A stretch of 64,000 nucleotides of DNA, from positions 77,788-141,787 of the forward strand of contig JAWUYY010000008.1 in the NCBI GenBank assembly GCA_034110565.1. The letters are read 5' to 3'. The stretch's first letter is position 1; every line of letters begins with the position of its first letter. This stretch comes from Bermanella sp034110565 (GTDB lineage: Bacteria > Pseudomonadota > Gammaproteobacteria > Pseudomonadales > Oceanobacteraceae). This document shows positions 8,857 through 17,748 of this stretch, one piece after another. Under the pieces are notes generated by a model. The model was not told the DNA's origin, did no database searches, and saw only the letters and a program-made list of their open reading frames with translations. The position numbers were made by a program, and so were the translations under genes.

Positions 8857-8876
8857 ACTGGCATAGCCTGTGCTTA
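8857..8876 (+). promoter_or_regulatory. Sigma-54-type promoter for the TPR-methyltransferase gene
   Basis: ACTGGCATAGCCTGTGCTTA: GG (8860-8861) and GC (8872-8873) are exactly 10 bases apart, with a good -24 element (CTGGCAT) and a fair -12 element (TGTGCTT). The predicted start is about 40 bases before the ATG at 8926. This suggests that the gene belongs to the FleQ/sigma-54 flagellar regulon. Confidence 0.55.
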
Positions 8877-8925
8877 TAAGGAACCATCATAGCAATCGCT
8901 GTTATCGTAGCGAAAGGATTTACCC

Positions 8926-10995
8926 ATGGCTCTTAGCAACAGTGCAAATCCAAAGCAGGATAAGCTTAGCCGCAAAAAATTAAGCTTAATGAGCGAGCTT
9001 AAGAAGCAAGCATTCCTGATATTTGATGAAACACAAAATAATCATGATTATAAGGTCCGTCAAAACGCCCTTAAAGGCGCCAAGACTTTAATCGCTCAAG
9101 CTCTTGATATATCACCCCTTGATGGTGATTGTTTGAATTTATTGTCACGTATTGAGCTGGAATCTGGTTATTTTCATAAAGCCCAGCGAGCTATCGAACA
9201 AGCATTAGCTGAACATCCTGAAAATGCAGGTTTTTGGTACAGTGCAGGTCACGTGGCACTAGCACTTAATAATTTTAATGAAGCGGAACAATCGTTCAAG
9301 CAAGCAATATCTCTGGCACCCAACCAAACTCGTGCAGAAGTCAGTCTCGCTTACACCTTGCTTGAGCAAGGGCGTAAAGTTGAAGCGTTTCAATTGTATC
9401 GCCAATTAGTCAAAACCCATTCCCAAGATGTACAAATTCGAAGTCGTTTACTGCACAGTGCTCAAGGTCTAGTAGCTGACTATTATGACCAAGAATTAGA
9501 ACAAGACTTGATCACTTATTTGAACTGGTCAGATCTCAATTTAAATCAATTATCGCACTTATGCTGCAGTGTTTTAATTTACAAATTTCAGTTAAACCAT
9601 CAAGGCAGTGCCGCATCCTTTAACGACATGGCGAACTCGATTTTATTATTAAAAACGTTGCGTCATACCATAGTTAAAAATGAATTACTTGAAAAACTCA
9701 TCATTGCGTTGCGTCAAGAATTACTGACCCATGCAAGTAAAAAAGGGCGATTAATCAACCATTATATTCCGCTATGTGAGGCCATGTGCCAGTACGCATT
9801 AAACAATGAGTTTTTATTGCCTTATACCGAAGCTGAACGCTCCATGGTGCTGACACTTAAAACCATGATTGAGCAATCGTTAAGCCAACCCGGCTGTACC
9901 CCTACCGATATTTCTGGGGCCCTCATGCTGTATGCCATGTATGAATCTTGGTATAGCATTAAAGAAAATAAAACATTATTTGAATTTAACAATGACAGCT
10001 GGCCTGCCATTAGCTTTGATATTAAAACGGCTCATGATCAACTACTACACGATCGTCACTACGAATTCGATGCATTAACATCCATGCCTGACAATCGAAA
10101 TCATGAAGTCAAAACTCAATATGAACGTTTTCCTTATCCAAGATGGAAGTGCCTGGACAATAAAAATATTACAAATTATGGCAGTGCATTAAAACATGAA
10201 TTTCCATGGATTAAAGTGCCCGACTCTATCTTGTCTGGACCATTAAAAATATTAGTCGCAGGCTGCGGAACGGGTCGTCATGCACTAAATGTTGCTAAAT
10301 ATTTTTTTCAAACTCATGTTACGGCGCTTGATATTAGCGAAACCAGTTTAAGCTATGCCTATAAAAAATCAGCTGACCTAGGTATCGATAACATTGAGTT
10401 TTTCTTGGCAGACTTAACTCAATTAAACAGCTTAGAAAAGCATTTCGACATCGTTGAATGCTCAGGTGTCCTGCATCATATTAAGCATTATAAACGGGCT
10501 TTACAGGGGTTATTAGCGAATTTAAAACCTAATGGTTTCCTGAAGTTATCCCTTTATAGCAAACGTGCCAGAAAGCCTATTTATGACATACGTAAAGCTT
10601 ATAAACATGGCGGCATAGAGAAAAACGAGCAGGATATTCGCATACTTCGCCATGTGATTTTTGCAGATGATAAAATCGAAGATAAACACTTAATTACTGA
10701 ATCTGATGACTTTTATAGCATGAGTGGTGTGGTGGATTTATTACTTCATGAGTATGAAACGGGCTTCACACCCCAAGCGATTAAAATCTTATGTAAAGAA
10801 AATCAACTTGTATTTTTAGGGTTTTCAAATCTAGACAGCCAATTAAAAGCATCTTTCAAGGCCTACATAGGTGAAGGCTGTGAATTGGATAACCTTGATC
10901 AATGGGAACTATTTGAGCAAGCACATCCTAGTACCTTCAGTGCAATGTATCAGTTTTATTGCCAGTTCAAACCACAATTAAAATCTATGAATTAA
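8926..10995 (+). CDS. TPR-repeat protein with C-terminal SAM-dependent methyltransferase domain
   Basis: The 689-residue protein has two parts. The N-terminal 200 residues are TPR repeats (AGFWYSAGHVALALNNFNEA, QTRAEVSLAYTLLEQGRK). The C-terminal half starts with the segment QYERFPYPRWKCLD that often precedes this class of methyltransferase. It then has a class I SAM-binding motif (ILVAGCGTGRHALNVA, near residue 443), the acidic loop VTALDIS and the VLHHI segment. The substrate is unknown. Its position divergent from fliS and a sigma-54-type promoter suggest a flagellar role, perhaps methylation of flagellin or of its glycan; that is inference. It has a good ribosome site (GAAAGGA) and ends at a strong terminator. 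No signal peptide is visible, so it should be cytoplasmic. Confidence 0.85.
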   Translation: MALSNSANPKQDKLSRKKLSLMSELKKQAFLIFDETQNNHDYKVRQNALKGAKTLIAQALDISPLDGDCLNLLSRIELESGYFHKAQRAIEQALAEHPENAGFWYSAGHVALALNNFNEAEQSFKQAISLAPNQTRAEVSLAYTLLEQGRKVEAFQLYRQLVKTHSQDVQIRSRLLHSAQGLVADYYDQELEQDLITYLNWSDLNLNQLSHLCCSVLIYKFQLNHQGSAASFNDMANSILLLKTLRHTIVKNELLEKLIIALRQELLTHASKKGRLINHYIPLCEAMCQYALNNEFLLPYTEAERSMVLTLKTMIEQSLSQPGCTPTDISGALMLYAMYESWYSIKENKTLFEFNNDSWPAISFDIKTAHDQLLHDRHYEFDALTSMPDNRNHEVKTQYERFPYPRWKCLDNKNITNYGSALKHEFPWIKVPDSILSGPLKILVAGCGTGRHALNVAKYFFQTHVTALDISETSLSYAYKKSADLGIDNIEFFLADLTQLNSLEKHFDIVECSGVLHHIKHYKRALQGLLANLKPNGFLKLSLYSKRARKPIYDIRKAYKHGGIEKNEQDIRILRHVIFADDKIEDKHLITESDDFYSMSGVVDLLLHEYETGFTPQAIKILCKENQLVFLGFSNLDSQLKASFKAYIGEGCELDNLDQWELFEQAHPSTFSAMYQFYCQFKPQLKSMN

Positions 10996-11010
10996 CTTAT
11001 ACTCAGGCAC

Positions 11011-11045
11011 AAAAAAAGCCCCGTAGATCTAGATCTACGGGGCTT
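11011..11045. terminator. Bidirectional terminator
   Basis: A perfect 15-base stem (AGCCCCGTAGATCT and its complement) preceded by seven A and followed by TTAATTTTTT. It lies between convergent genes (stops at 10995 and 11075) and can serve both. Confidence 0.92.
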
Positions 11046-11074
11046 AATTTTTTATCGCTTTTTAGTTTATGATA

Positions 11075-14000
11075 TTAGCGCGGTGCACCCATATCTAACC
11101 ACTCAGCGATTAGCTTGCGCTCTTGAGGCGCCAGCATATCTTTATGCTGCTGCCATACGGCTTGCTTAGACTCTTCTACTTCTACAGGGCGGAACAACCA
11201 ATGGTTGTGATCCACATCACCTGCAAACACGTCAAAGAAGTTAGCGCTACTAATGGCACCTAATGGATTCATTAGAGCTTGCCCATAACAGCTGAAACAA
11301 TCGTTTTCTGGTTGCATCACAAATGGTGCTTCAACATAACGGCGGCAATGGCTCTCACTGACTTCACTGAACGTTGACGCCAGGTACATGTAAGTACGAT
11401 TGTTATCAAACAGTGCATCATAAGACGCAAGGCCATCTACAGGAGTACTAAAATCACTCAAGTCTAGGCTGGTAAAACCACGGTTATCATGACAATCCAC
11501 ACAGCTGTTACCTGCATCATTACGTATCACATTATTCCATAGTGGTTTTATGTGTTGCTCGTAGCTAATAGAAGCCACGCAATCGGCATCATTACCTTGC
11601 TCACAAGCTGTACTGACCGGTGCTTGAGTTGTTAATGCATCATAACCTAGGTTAATACTGGCACTGCCTTCTACAGAGACCGGTGTCCAGTAATCGTTAT
11701 ATGTCATGGTTGGTGTTAGCTCACCAAAGCCATCTACCGCCGCATACAAAGCCTGAGCCATAGTCTGACCAACTGAATGTGCCTGGATCTGTGTAGCCGC
11801 ATTCGGGAACGCACCGGCTTGTTCAGCCCCTGCATTGATAGAAGCCTGCGTGCTAGTAACATTAAAGCCATTAAACTCTTGCTGCTCTTCCTGTGCGGCC
11901 TCTAACCAACCATCATAACGCTGCATATAAGTGTAAGGGAACTCACTCGCAGCCATTTGGGATTGGTCATTATTTAATGCTTTAGCTTGAGCATTAACCA
12001 CTTCAAAGGTGTAAGGCGTTTGTGCTGGCACTTCAAACATAACCGAACCGTCTGGTTGAATGGGTGCATAGCCTTTTAATACTGTCTTGCCTTCTAGATT
12101 CTGAGTGTAAACACGTACGAAGCGCTCACTGCGTTGATCCATCGGCAAGGTCACTGGGTTGGCCATATTAATCAGACCAAGCGTACTCATGTCTTCACCG
12201 TTTAAGTCATAAACTGAACGTATGTGTACAGTTGCAACTGGCTGCACTGATTCAATTGGCTCTTGCGGTCCCTGGATCAATCTTACTTCAACAGTTGCCT
12301 TTGTAGATGCAAAGTCTGTGTCATTGGTATCAGTGTCCGTATCTTTGACGCGCGCGATAACGGTCAGAGTAAAGTTTTCGGCTAACTCTTTATCTAAAGT
12401 AATCACAGCTTGCGTGGCATTTTTATCAGATAAAGACCAAGACATATCGTCGTGCATAACCGCATCGTTGACAATTGCGCCAAGCGGTAAGTTTTTAAGC
12501 TTAATCAAGCCCACTTCTTCTGAGCCATCTAAATCGACAACAGAGGCTGCAATGTTAATTTTCACTTGGTTACCAGAAATCGTTGCACCATTAGCATCCG
12601 AGATGTTCTGGAAATTATTGTAAATAAGTGATCCGCCAGACTTAAATACAACCTCACCAGAGTTTGTGCCTTGAGGCTCATGACGCTCAATAATTTCTTT
12701 AGCAATAATTAAGGTGTTAATACCTGCGTCACCGGTAACTGAAACATCTTGTGCTTCACCCCAACCAGAAATGCTAACCGTATCATTACCACCTGCCGCC
12801 GACACCGTACCAGCATTAACTTGAGCGCCTGTAATCGTGAAGTACTCATCGCTATCAGTACCATTGATCACTCGATTGGTTTTCAACTCACCAAGCGAAA
12901 TTGTTTCCAGTGCTTCAGCTTCACTTACTGCGATATATTCTTCAGCAAGCGATACTTCTAGAAGAGGCTTATCTGCAACCGCCTTAATCACGGTTTTAAT
13001 TTCGCCTGTGTAGGTTTTGCTTTCTTCTGCCTTGGTAAAGGTAATAGAGGTGGTCATAACAACATCATCACCACTATTAACTGTCGGAGTGAAAACTAAG
13101 CCTGCAATATCACTTGCTGCAACCAACCAAGAACCATCAGCTTGTATGTCACCTTTATTAAACTGAGCGCCTGCTGGCACATTACCGATCACTAAGTCAC
13201 CCATAGTGCCCTGTGCAGCTGTAAATGCAGTCATATCTAAATTCAATGCCACTTTTACATCTTCATCTGTAGAGATAGAGGTATTAATTGCAGCACCCAA
13301 CTCTGCAGGCTCAACTGGATCGGTTGGATCTGTCGGATCTGTTGGATCTGTTGGATCTGTTGGATCTGTTGGATCTGTTGGATCTGTTGGATCTGTTGGA
13401 TCGGTCGGATCGGTCGGATCGGTCGGATCGGTCGGATCAACTGGCTTGACTTCATCTTCATCAAACTCAAGGTTGTCACCTAAATTTGGATAAGCCAGCG
13501 CAATATCGGTATAAACACGATTTTCGCGAGCCTGCAATACAGGCTTACGGGTATTATTTTTCTCGTCAAAGATCCAAATACCATAACGTGCGGATACATT
13601 ATTTAAGTCATCTCCTGAAGCACAAGAACGATACGCACCGTTTTCAAACTTCATGCACTGCGACCAGCTGACTAGCATGCGGTCAGTACCATCGCGATAT
13701 GGCCAAAAAGAACTACTCCAACCAGAGGTATCGACTTTATCCCCAATTAATTGAATTTCTTTGCCGGTTAACGCTGTTGCATTTAAAAATTCATATACTG
13801 CGCCAGAACCTTCTCCCGCTTTTGGACCAACCAACTTAACTACTTGGCCGCCCATCATAGGGTTCAGTTTGCTTTTAATAATGGTGTAAAGGTGGCCGTC
13901 ACCACCTTGAATAACATCGGCTAACTCAATATCGTTCAGATTAGCTGGTGCATTATTAATGTATAACGTTTTAAATAAAGCCGTGGTGCTGTCGCCGTTA

Positions 14001-14734
14001 GGAGCAATACGCAATAAGCTAGTGTTTCTCACATCACCTATTGCACTATTAGCAACACCGACTGCGTTTGAGTCACCACCATTTGTTACACGCATAATAA
14101 CCATGTAACCATCTTTTAAGGTAGTTGCCTTAACTTGACTGCTTTGCTCTTGAGTAGCGACCGCTTCTAAATCGTCACCATCGCGATCCATACTGTAAAG
14201 CGCTGTCACTTGTGAACTTGAGTCCCGGTCGGTAGAAAATACAATCAAACCGTCATTTGTATAGGTGGGAGCACTGTCATTACCAGCATTAGCCAAAGAG
14301 GAATCGGCGATGATGCGGCGCACTGTCCCATTCGCAAAATCATATTCATACAGGTTCCATGAATCACCTGCTGTATTAACGCGAGCACTAAAAACTAAGA
14401 ATTTCCCATCGCTAGACACGTTTAGGTCTTTTACGTCGTAATCAACGCCGGCAAAGGTTTGCGCTAAAATATCCGTTTCAGTGGCATCACTGCTTATGCT
14501 GTCACGCACATACAAGCGCGCACCAGGCTGAAAAGCATTAGACATATTAAGCAACAATGCTTGCTCTGCTGACTCTACGTCACGTGAGACATAAGCAAAG
14601 GGCGTGGAAGATGCGATCGCCGCCTCTTGACCACTATCATCACTCACTTGCAGTTCTTCACCACAAGCAGAAACCAAACTTGCTATTGCCAAAGGCATTA
14701 CTATCTTTTTCTGTACGAAACTCAAGTAAGACAT
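11075..14734 (-). CDS. Large outer-membrane-type lipoprotein: beta-propeller (PD40/HzsA-like) plus C-terminal heme-binding region
   Basis: The 1219-residue protein begins with a lipoprotein signal (PLAIASLVSAC, acylated Cys about residue 24). Residues 50-450 resemble PD40/TolB-type propeller blades (DSAPTYTNDGLIVFSTDRDS). A run of about a dozen Thr-Asp-Pro triplets follows (about 433-470), then cadherin-like/Ca-binding-like stretches (AAGGNDTVSISGW). The C-terminus resembles a hydrazine-synthase-alpha-like/cytochrome domain: one CxxCH heme motif (SCVDCHDNRG), a degenerate CFSCY, and a typical cytochrome ending (LIAEWLDMGAPR). The function is unknown; redox or surface anchoring are possibilities. 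It lies on the same strand just after the ExbB/ExbD operon but has its own upstream region and a terminator between, and it carries the GTCAC box at 14841-14856. Confidence 0.75.
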   Translation of the reverse strand: MSYLSFVQKKIVMPLAIASLVSACGEELQVSDDSGQEAAIASSTPFAYVSRDVESAEQALLLNMSNAFQPGARLYVRDSISSDATETDILAQTFAGVDYDVKDLNVSSDGKFLVFSARVNTAGDSWNLYEYDFANGTVRRIIADSSLANAGNDSAPTYTNDGLIVFSTDRDSSSQVTALYSMDRDGDDLEAVATQEQSSQVKATTLKDGYMVIMRVTNGGDSNAVGVANSAIGDVRNTSLLRIAPNGDSTTALFKTLYINNAPANLNDIELADVIQGGDGHLYTIIKSKLNPMMGGQVVKLVGPKAGEGSGAVYEFLNATALTGKEIQLIGDKVDTSGWSSSFWPYRDGTDRMLVSWSQCMKFENGAYRSCASGDDLNNVSARYGIWIFDEKNNTRKPVLQARENRVYTDIALAYPNLGDNLEFDEDEVKPVDPTDPTDPTDPTDPTDPTDPTDPTDPTDPTDPTDPTDPTDPVEPAELGAAINTSISTDEDVKVALNLDMTAFTAAQGTMGDLVIGNVPAGAQFNKGDIQADGSWLVAASDIAGLVFTPTVNSGDDVVMTTSITFTKAEESKTYTGEIKTVIKAVADKPLLEVSLAEEYIAVSEAEALETISLGELKTNRVINGTDSDEYFTITGAQVNAGTVSAAGGNDTVSISGWGEAQDVSVTGDAGINTLIIAKEIIERHEPQGTNSGEVVFKSGGSLIYNNFQNISDANGATISGNQVKINIAASVVDLDGSEEVGLIKLKNLPLGAIVNDAVMHDDMSWSLSDKNATQAVITLDKELAENFTLTVIARVKDTDTDTNDTDFASTKATVEVRLIQGPQEPIESVQPVATVHIRSVYDLNGEDMSTLGLINMANPVTLPMDQRSERFVRVYTQNLEGKTVLKGYAPIQPDGSVMFEVPAQTPYTFEVVNAQAKALNNDQSQMAASEFPYTYMQRYDGWLEAAQEEQQEFNGFNVTSTQASINAGAEQAGAFPNAATQIQAHSVGQTMAQALYAAVDGFGELTPTMTYNDYWTPVSVEGSASINLGYDALTTQAPVSTACEQGNDADCVASISYEQHIKPLWNNVIRNDAGNSCVDCHDNRGFTSLDLSDFSTPVDGLASYDALFDNNRTYMYLASTFSEVSESHCRRYVEAPFVMQPENDCFSCYGQALMNPLGAISSANFFDVFAGDVDHNHWLFRPVEVEESKQAVWQQHKDMLAPQERKLIAEWLDMGAPR
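13317..13437 (-). repeat. 9-bp tandem repeat encoding (Thr-Asp-Pro)n
   Basis: Fourteen GGATC cores spaced exactly 9 bases apart on the plus strand, in two sub-blocks: GGATCTGTT units first, then GGATCGGTC units. On the coding (minus) strand this gives a Thr-Asp-Pro linker between the propeller part and the C-terminal part of the lipoprotein. The in-frame unit length means copy-number changes keep the frame. Confidence 0.95.
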
Positions 14735-14840
14735 GAGTTTAACTCCCCAATCATCATGAACCTAGTGTGGCACTTGTTGAGTTACAGAAACGGTATACGG
14801 TCACAATAATGTTTCTAAGTATTTTTAATTAGATAAGAAA

Positions 14841-14856
14841 TGTTACAGAACGTGAC
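14841..14856 (-). promoter_or_regulatory. GTCAC-box, putative operator upstream of the HzsA-like lipoprotein
   Basis: The minus strand reads GTCACGTTCTGTAACA, about 110 bases before the start at 14734. It is close to GTCACACTCTGTAAGT at 24124, and the GTCAC half recurs at 25716 and 26766 in the same orientation and similar distance to the genes. The regulator is unknown. Confidence 0.4.
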
Positions 14857-14985
14857 TGAGTTCAAATATAGGATGTGAATATGAGCCAAAGTGAGTGGTT
14901 ACTAATGTAGAGGGATTAGCTTTGATGCTTTTTTGATCAGATCAATTAACGAACGAATACACAAAAATTAGAGTGTTTTATGAGC

Positions 14986-15014
14986 AAAAAAGCAGTGTGC
15001 AGAGACACACTGCT
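14986..15014 (-). terminator. Terminator of the ExbB/ExbD/TPR operon
   Basis: On the minus strand: AGCAGTGTG, loop TCTCTG, CACACTGCT, then TTTTT. It is a nine-base perfect stem placed just beyond the stop at 15023. Confidence 0.88.
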
Positions 15015-15022
15015 TGCTCTTC

Positions 15023-15955
15023 CTAAGAGGGGAAGAAGCTAAAGGTATATTGCACCGCTGTAGGACTCACATCCTCTTGACCAAAGTTAACACCACTGAT
15101 TTTCGTCAACATTTGCTGCTCAAGTTTCACATTACCCAACTCGCTGCTTTTTAATTTTAATTTTTCAATACTACCATCAGGCAAGATGACAAATTCAAAA
15201 ATAAAACGCCCACCTAAATCAGGATTCAAACGCAAAGCCTTAGCGTACAGAGAATAAACAGCACCTTTATAACGCTCCAAGGTGCGGCGAATACTTTGCA
15301 TATCACGCTTGCTGTCTTTTTTCGGATCATAGTGATATTCAGCTGCATCTGGTAATGCAATATTCATCAACGGACTTTCAATATCCCCCGACACATGGCC
15401 CGCCATAGCTGCACCCTTCGCATTCACGGTAATATCACTGGCTTTTAAACCACCACTACTACTATTCATACTATTTTGTCCTAGGCGAGAACGGCTACTT
15501 TGTTGCACTTTGCCGCTATCAGAGACATACACATTTTTCTTCTGTGTTTTAGATGCAGCCACCGAATTACGTAATGCACTTAACTGCTGAGAAAGTGCTG
15601 CCATACTTTTAACACTGGCATTCGCACCTTCTTTTGGCTTGGCATCTTTCTTCACGTTTTGTGTTTTTTGCTCTTTTGCTTCACTAGGAGGTGGTGGTGG
15701 CGCCTCTACCAACTTTGGTGGTTCTAAAATCACTTGCGTGACGATTTTTTCTTCCACTTCATCGTCTTCGAAAAAATAGGGCATAATTGACATGATAAAC
15801 ATAAACGCAAAAATCGGAATGATAATGCGCTTTACCAATCGTTTGAACTTCTCTTGCTGCTCCGCCTGCTCATGCCAAGGCAGCACCATATCTAATGCAA
15901 GATGGTTCAATTTGGAACCTGTCACATGATTATCATTTAACGTGGCAACACTCAT
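15023..15955 (-). CDS. TonB-like envelope protein with AgmX/PglI-type C-terminal domain
   Basis: The 310-residue protein has a cytoplasmic N-terminus, one membrane helix (about residues 44-65, IIIPIFAFMFIMSIMPYFF) and a Pro-rich periplasmic spacer (PPKLVEAPPPPPSEAKE). After a Ser/Gln-rich stretch comes a C-terminal domain (about 225-310) of the AgmX/PglI type, related to TonB-C (RRTLERYKGAVYSLYAKAL, GGRFIFEFVILPDGSIEKL). Such proteins couple an ExbB/ExbD-type motor to periplasmic or outer-membrane partners; AgmX (GltJ) is a Myxococcus gliding protein. The start codon overlaps the upstream ExbD stop (ATGA). It is the last gene of the operon, followed by a terminator. The partner is unknown. 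Confidence 0.85.
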   Translation of the reverse strand: MSVATLNDNHVTGSKLNHLALDMVLPWHEQAEQQEKFKRLVKRIIIPIFAFMFIMSIMPYFFEDDEVEEKIVTQVILEPPKLVEAPPPPPSEAKEQKTQNVKKDAKPKEGANASVKSMAALSQQLSALRNSVAASKTQKKNVYVSDSGKVQQSSRSRLGQNSMNSSSGGLKASDITVNAKGAAMAGHVSGDIESPLMNIALPDAAEYHYDPKKDSKRDMQSIRRTLERYKGAVYSLYAKALRLNPDLGGRFIFEFVILPDGSIEKLKLKSSELGNVKLEQQMLTKISGVNFGQEDVSPTAVQYTFSFFPS

Positions 15956-16467
15956 GGTTGTTCCCCGCTACTAATCGCACTTCCAATAACCTGATTAACC
16001 GCCAAAGCAATATCACGAAAGTTTTCTTGGCTACACGTCGCCATAACGCCTTTGAGAGTCAAATACGGCACATCTTGATCTCCCATAATAGTGACAGATC
16101 GGCCATTTTTCTTTTCAAAATCGCTCAATTCACCTTTCTCTGCCGCACGTTCTTTTAACACAAGCGCGAGTGCATCAATAGCTTTGCCTTTTGCAGCCTT
16201 TGCAGTCTTAATATCCACCACATCGACATCACCCACACTGATATAATCATCGCCAATTGTGATTAAAAGATCATTTTGAAACGAGCCTGTCGCTTGTGAA
16301 TCAGGCAAGGTAATAAACGTCGCCTTTTCAATCTCTTGACTGTCGCCGCTATTCATCAATAGAAAAAATACCAAGATGGTAAATATATCCATCAAGGATA
16401 CGAGGTTTAACCCTGCTGCTTTCTTTTGCGACCCTCGTCGATCTAATACGGTACCTTGAAATGCCAT
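15952..16467 (-). CDS. ExbD/TolR-family proton-channel protein (with conserved Asp)
   Basis: The 171-residue protein has one N-terminal membrane helix that starts with the family segment LVSLMDIFTILVFFLLM. It retains the conserved membrane aspartate (Asp27) that carries protons in ExbD, TolR and MotB-like stators. The rest is periplasmic (TFITLPDSQA onwards). It is the second of two ExbD-like genes in the operon, lying 8 bases after the other and overlapping the AgmX-like gene by 4 bases. One TolQ plus two TolR is the composition of the Myxococcus AglRQS motor. Confidence 0.92.
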   Translation of the reverse strand: MAFQGTVLDRRGSQKKAAGLNLVSLMDIFTILVFFLLMNSGDSQEIEKATFITLPDSQATGSFQNDLLITIGDDYISVGDVDVVDIKTAKAAKGKAIDALALVLKERAAEKGELSDFEKKNGRSVTIMGDQDVPYLTLKGVMATCSQENFRDIALAVNQVIGSAISSGEQP

Positions 16468-16475
16468 ACCGCCTC

Positions 16476-16970
16476 CTATTTCTTACTAGCGTCGCCAAGG
16501 GAGATTTGTGGGAACAATTCAACCTCAGCTAAGCTAGCAGCTACAACAGTTTGGTAAGATTTCACCGCATCCATCGTACTTATCAATGTTTGGTATTCTA
16601 AATCACTGGCTGACAAAATTAGTGCATCTTTTTTGTCGCTTACCTTGTTTTTAATTTCTCTTAAAACCAATGCCAATGTCTGGAAATCCTGTTGCTTATT
16701 TTCAAGCAAAGGAATGTTCTTGATTAACGATCCCGTAGGGAAAAAAACTTCAATGCCCGTTTTACGCACCACCACTTCAAGTTGTGACTGCTCTAACGAT
16801 GTAGCATTTGAACCACCTGATAACTCAGGCAGGTTAATTTCCATCACGGTGATTTTCGTAAACGTCATACTCATCAATAGCACAGGCACCAGTACAATCA
16901 TCAAATTCATGAAGCTGGTTACGTCGATATCGGCGTCATCTGTGCTTTGACGTTTAATTTTAAAACTCAT
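16476..16970 (-). CDS. ExbD/TolR-family protein with Asn in place of the conserved Asp
   Basis: The 164-residue protein has the ExbD/TolR layout: a short N-terminus with IDVTSFMN, a membrane helix (LMIVLVPVLLMSMTF), and a periplasmic domain opening with ITVMEINLPELSGG. In the family the position of Asn22 is normally Asp (IDVTPLVD pattern) and is essential for proton flow. Here the codon is AAT. The partner ExbD (15952-16467) keeps its Asp, so the two may form an uneven dimer. The gene lies 21 bases downstream of the ExbB-like gene, with GGGG seven bases before the ATG. Confidence 0.9.
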   Translation of the reverse strand: MSFKIKRQSTDDADIDVTSFMNLMIVLVPVLLMSMTFTKITVMEINLPELSGGSNATSLEQSQLEVVVRKTGIEVFFPTGSLIKNIPLLENKQQDFQTLALVLREIKNKVSDKKDALILSASDLEYQTLISTMDAVKSYQTVVAASLAEVELFPQISLGDASKK

Positions 16971-16991
16971 GATTCAACCCCAGTAACTAGA

Positions 16992-17654
16992 TTACTTATC
17001 CTTAGATAAACCGGCCTGAATAGCACGATTGAGTGTCATCACATTTAAAAATTTCACACCTGCCATTTCAATACTGCCAATAATTGCATTGGTTTTATTA
17101 GTTAAGATTGCATGGCTGATTAATAATGGAATGGCCGCAATCAAACCAAATGCAGTGGTATTCATCGCAACAGAGATCGAAAGTGATAATAACTTTGATT
17201 TTTCAGCTGGGTCTGCGTTAGCCACTGCGGTAAACGCCGCGATCAAACCAATAATCGTACCTAATAGTCCTAATAAGGTAGCTACGTTTGCAAGTACTGC
17301 TAAGTAACCAGTGCGTTGTTCTAAGCGAGGAATGGTTTCCATCATGCCTTCACTCATAGCCTGCTCAACATCTGCACGCTGCTTGGTTACTTTCATCATA
17401 TCTAAGCCACAACCTATCATACGAGATACCGGCGCATTATTATCACGAGTAAATAATGTCATTTTTTCATGATCATCAGTACGCAGCAGCGGCAAGAAGT
17501 CGTCGAAGGCTTTTAAATTGCGCGTTTTTTCTGAGTTAAGAAAACGCCAGCGCTCTACCGTGATGGCGATACCAATCGCGAGGACCAATGCGATGGGATA
17601 AATAAATAACCCACCGTCTTGAAAGAATTTTGCAATTGATGAAAAAAAGTCCAT
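16992..17654 (-). CDS. ExbB/TolQ/MotA-family proton-channel protein
   Basis: The 220-residue protein has a first membrane helix at about 15-35 (GLFIYPIALVLAIGIAITVE), a cytoplasmic loop and two more helices. These include the family signature around TLLGLLGTIIGLIAAFTAVA and the last helix IAAIPLLISHAIL. Threonines in the second and third helices, which line the ion path in ExbB/TolQ, are present. It forms a motor with the two ExbD-like proteins downstream. It lies 94 bases after the small exported-protein gene, so a weak internal promoter is possible. Confidence 0.93.
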   Translation of the reverse strand: MDFFSSIAKFFQDGGLFIYPIALVLAIGIAITVERWRFLNSEKTRNLKAFDDFLPLLRTDDHEKMTLFTRDNNAPVSRMIGCGLDMMKVTKQRADVEQAMSEGMMETIPRLEQRTGYLAVLANVATLLGLLGTIIGLIAAFTAVANADPAEKSKLLSLSISVAMNTTAFGLIAAIPLLISHAILTNKTNAIIGSIEMAGVKFLNVMTLNRAIQAGLSKDK

Positions 17655-17748
17655 AGCTTTTTACCTATAAGATGTATCTGTTCGATTATGATTATATGAC
17701 AGCCAAATTGGCGTCATTAACAAGTTCGTTGTATAGCTTTAATAAAAG

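Noticed and set aside
12222..12623. 133-residue plus-strand frame inside the large lipoprotein gene
   Set aside because: It is a shadow of the minus-strand coding frame, with no ribosome site or recognisable domain.
13206..13493. Open frames on both strands across the GGATC repeat
   Set aside because: Nine-base repeats keep all frames open; the products are Ser-Val-Gly or Ile-Gln-Gln type low-complexity runs and the lipoprotein frame on the minus strand explains the region.
15023..17654. Ordinary TonB2/TtpC-type iron uptake system
   Set aside because: No TonB-dependent receptor or TtpC gene is present; instead there are two ExbD-like proteins, an AgmX-type domain and several TPR lipoproteins. 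It remains the main alternative to the Glt-like reading.
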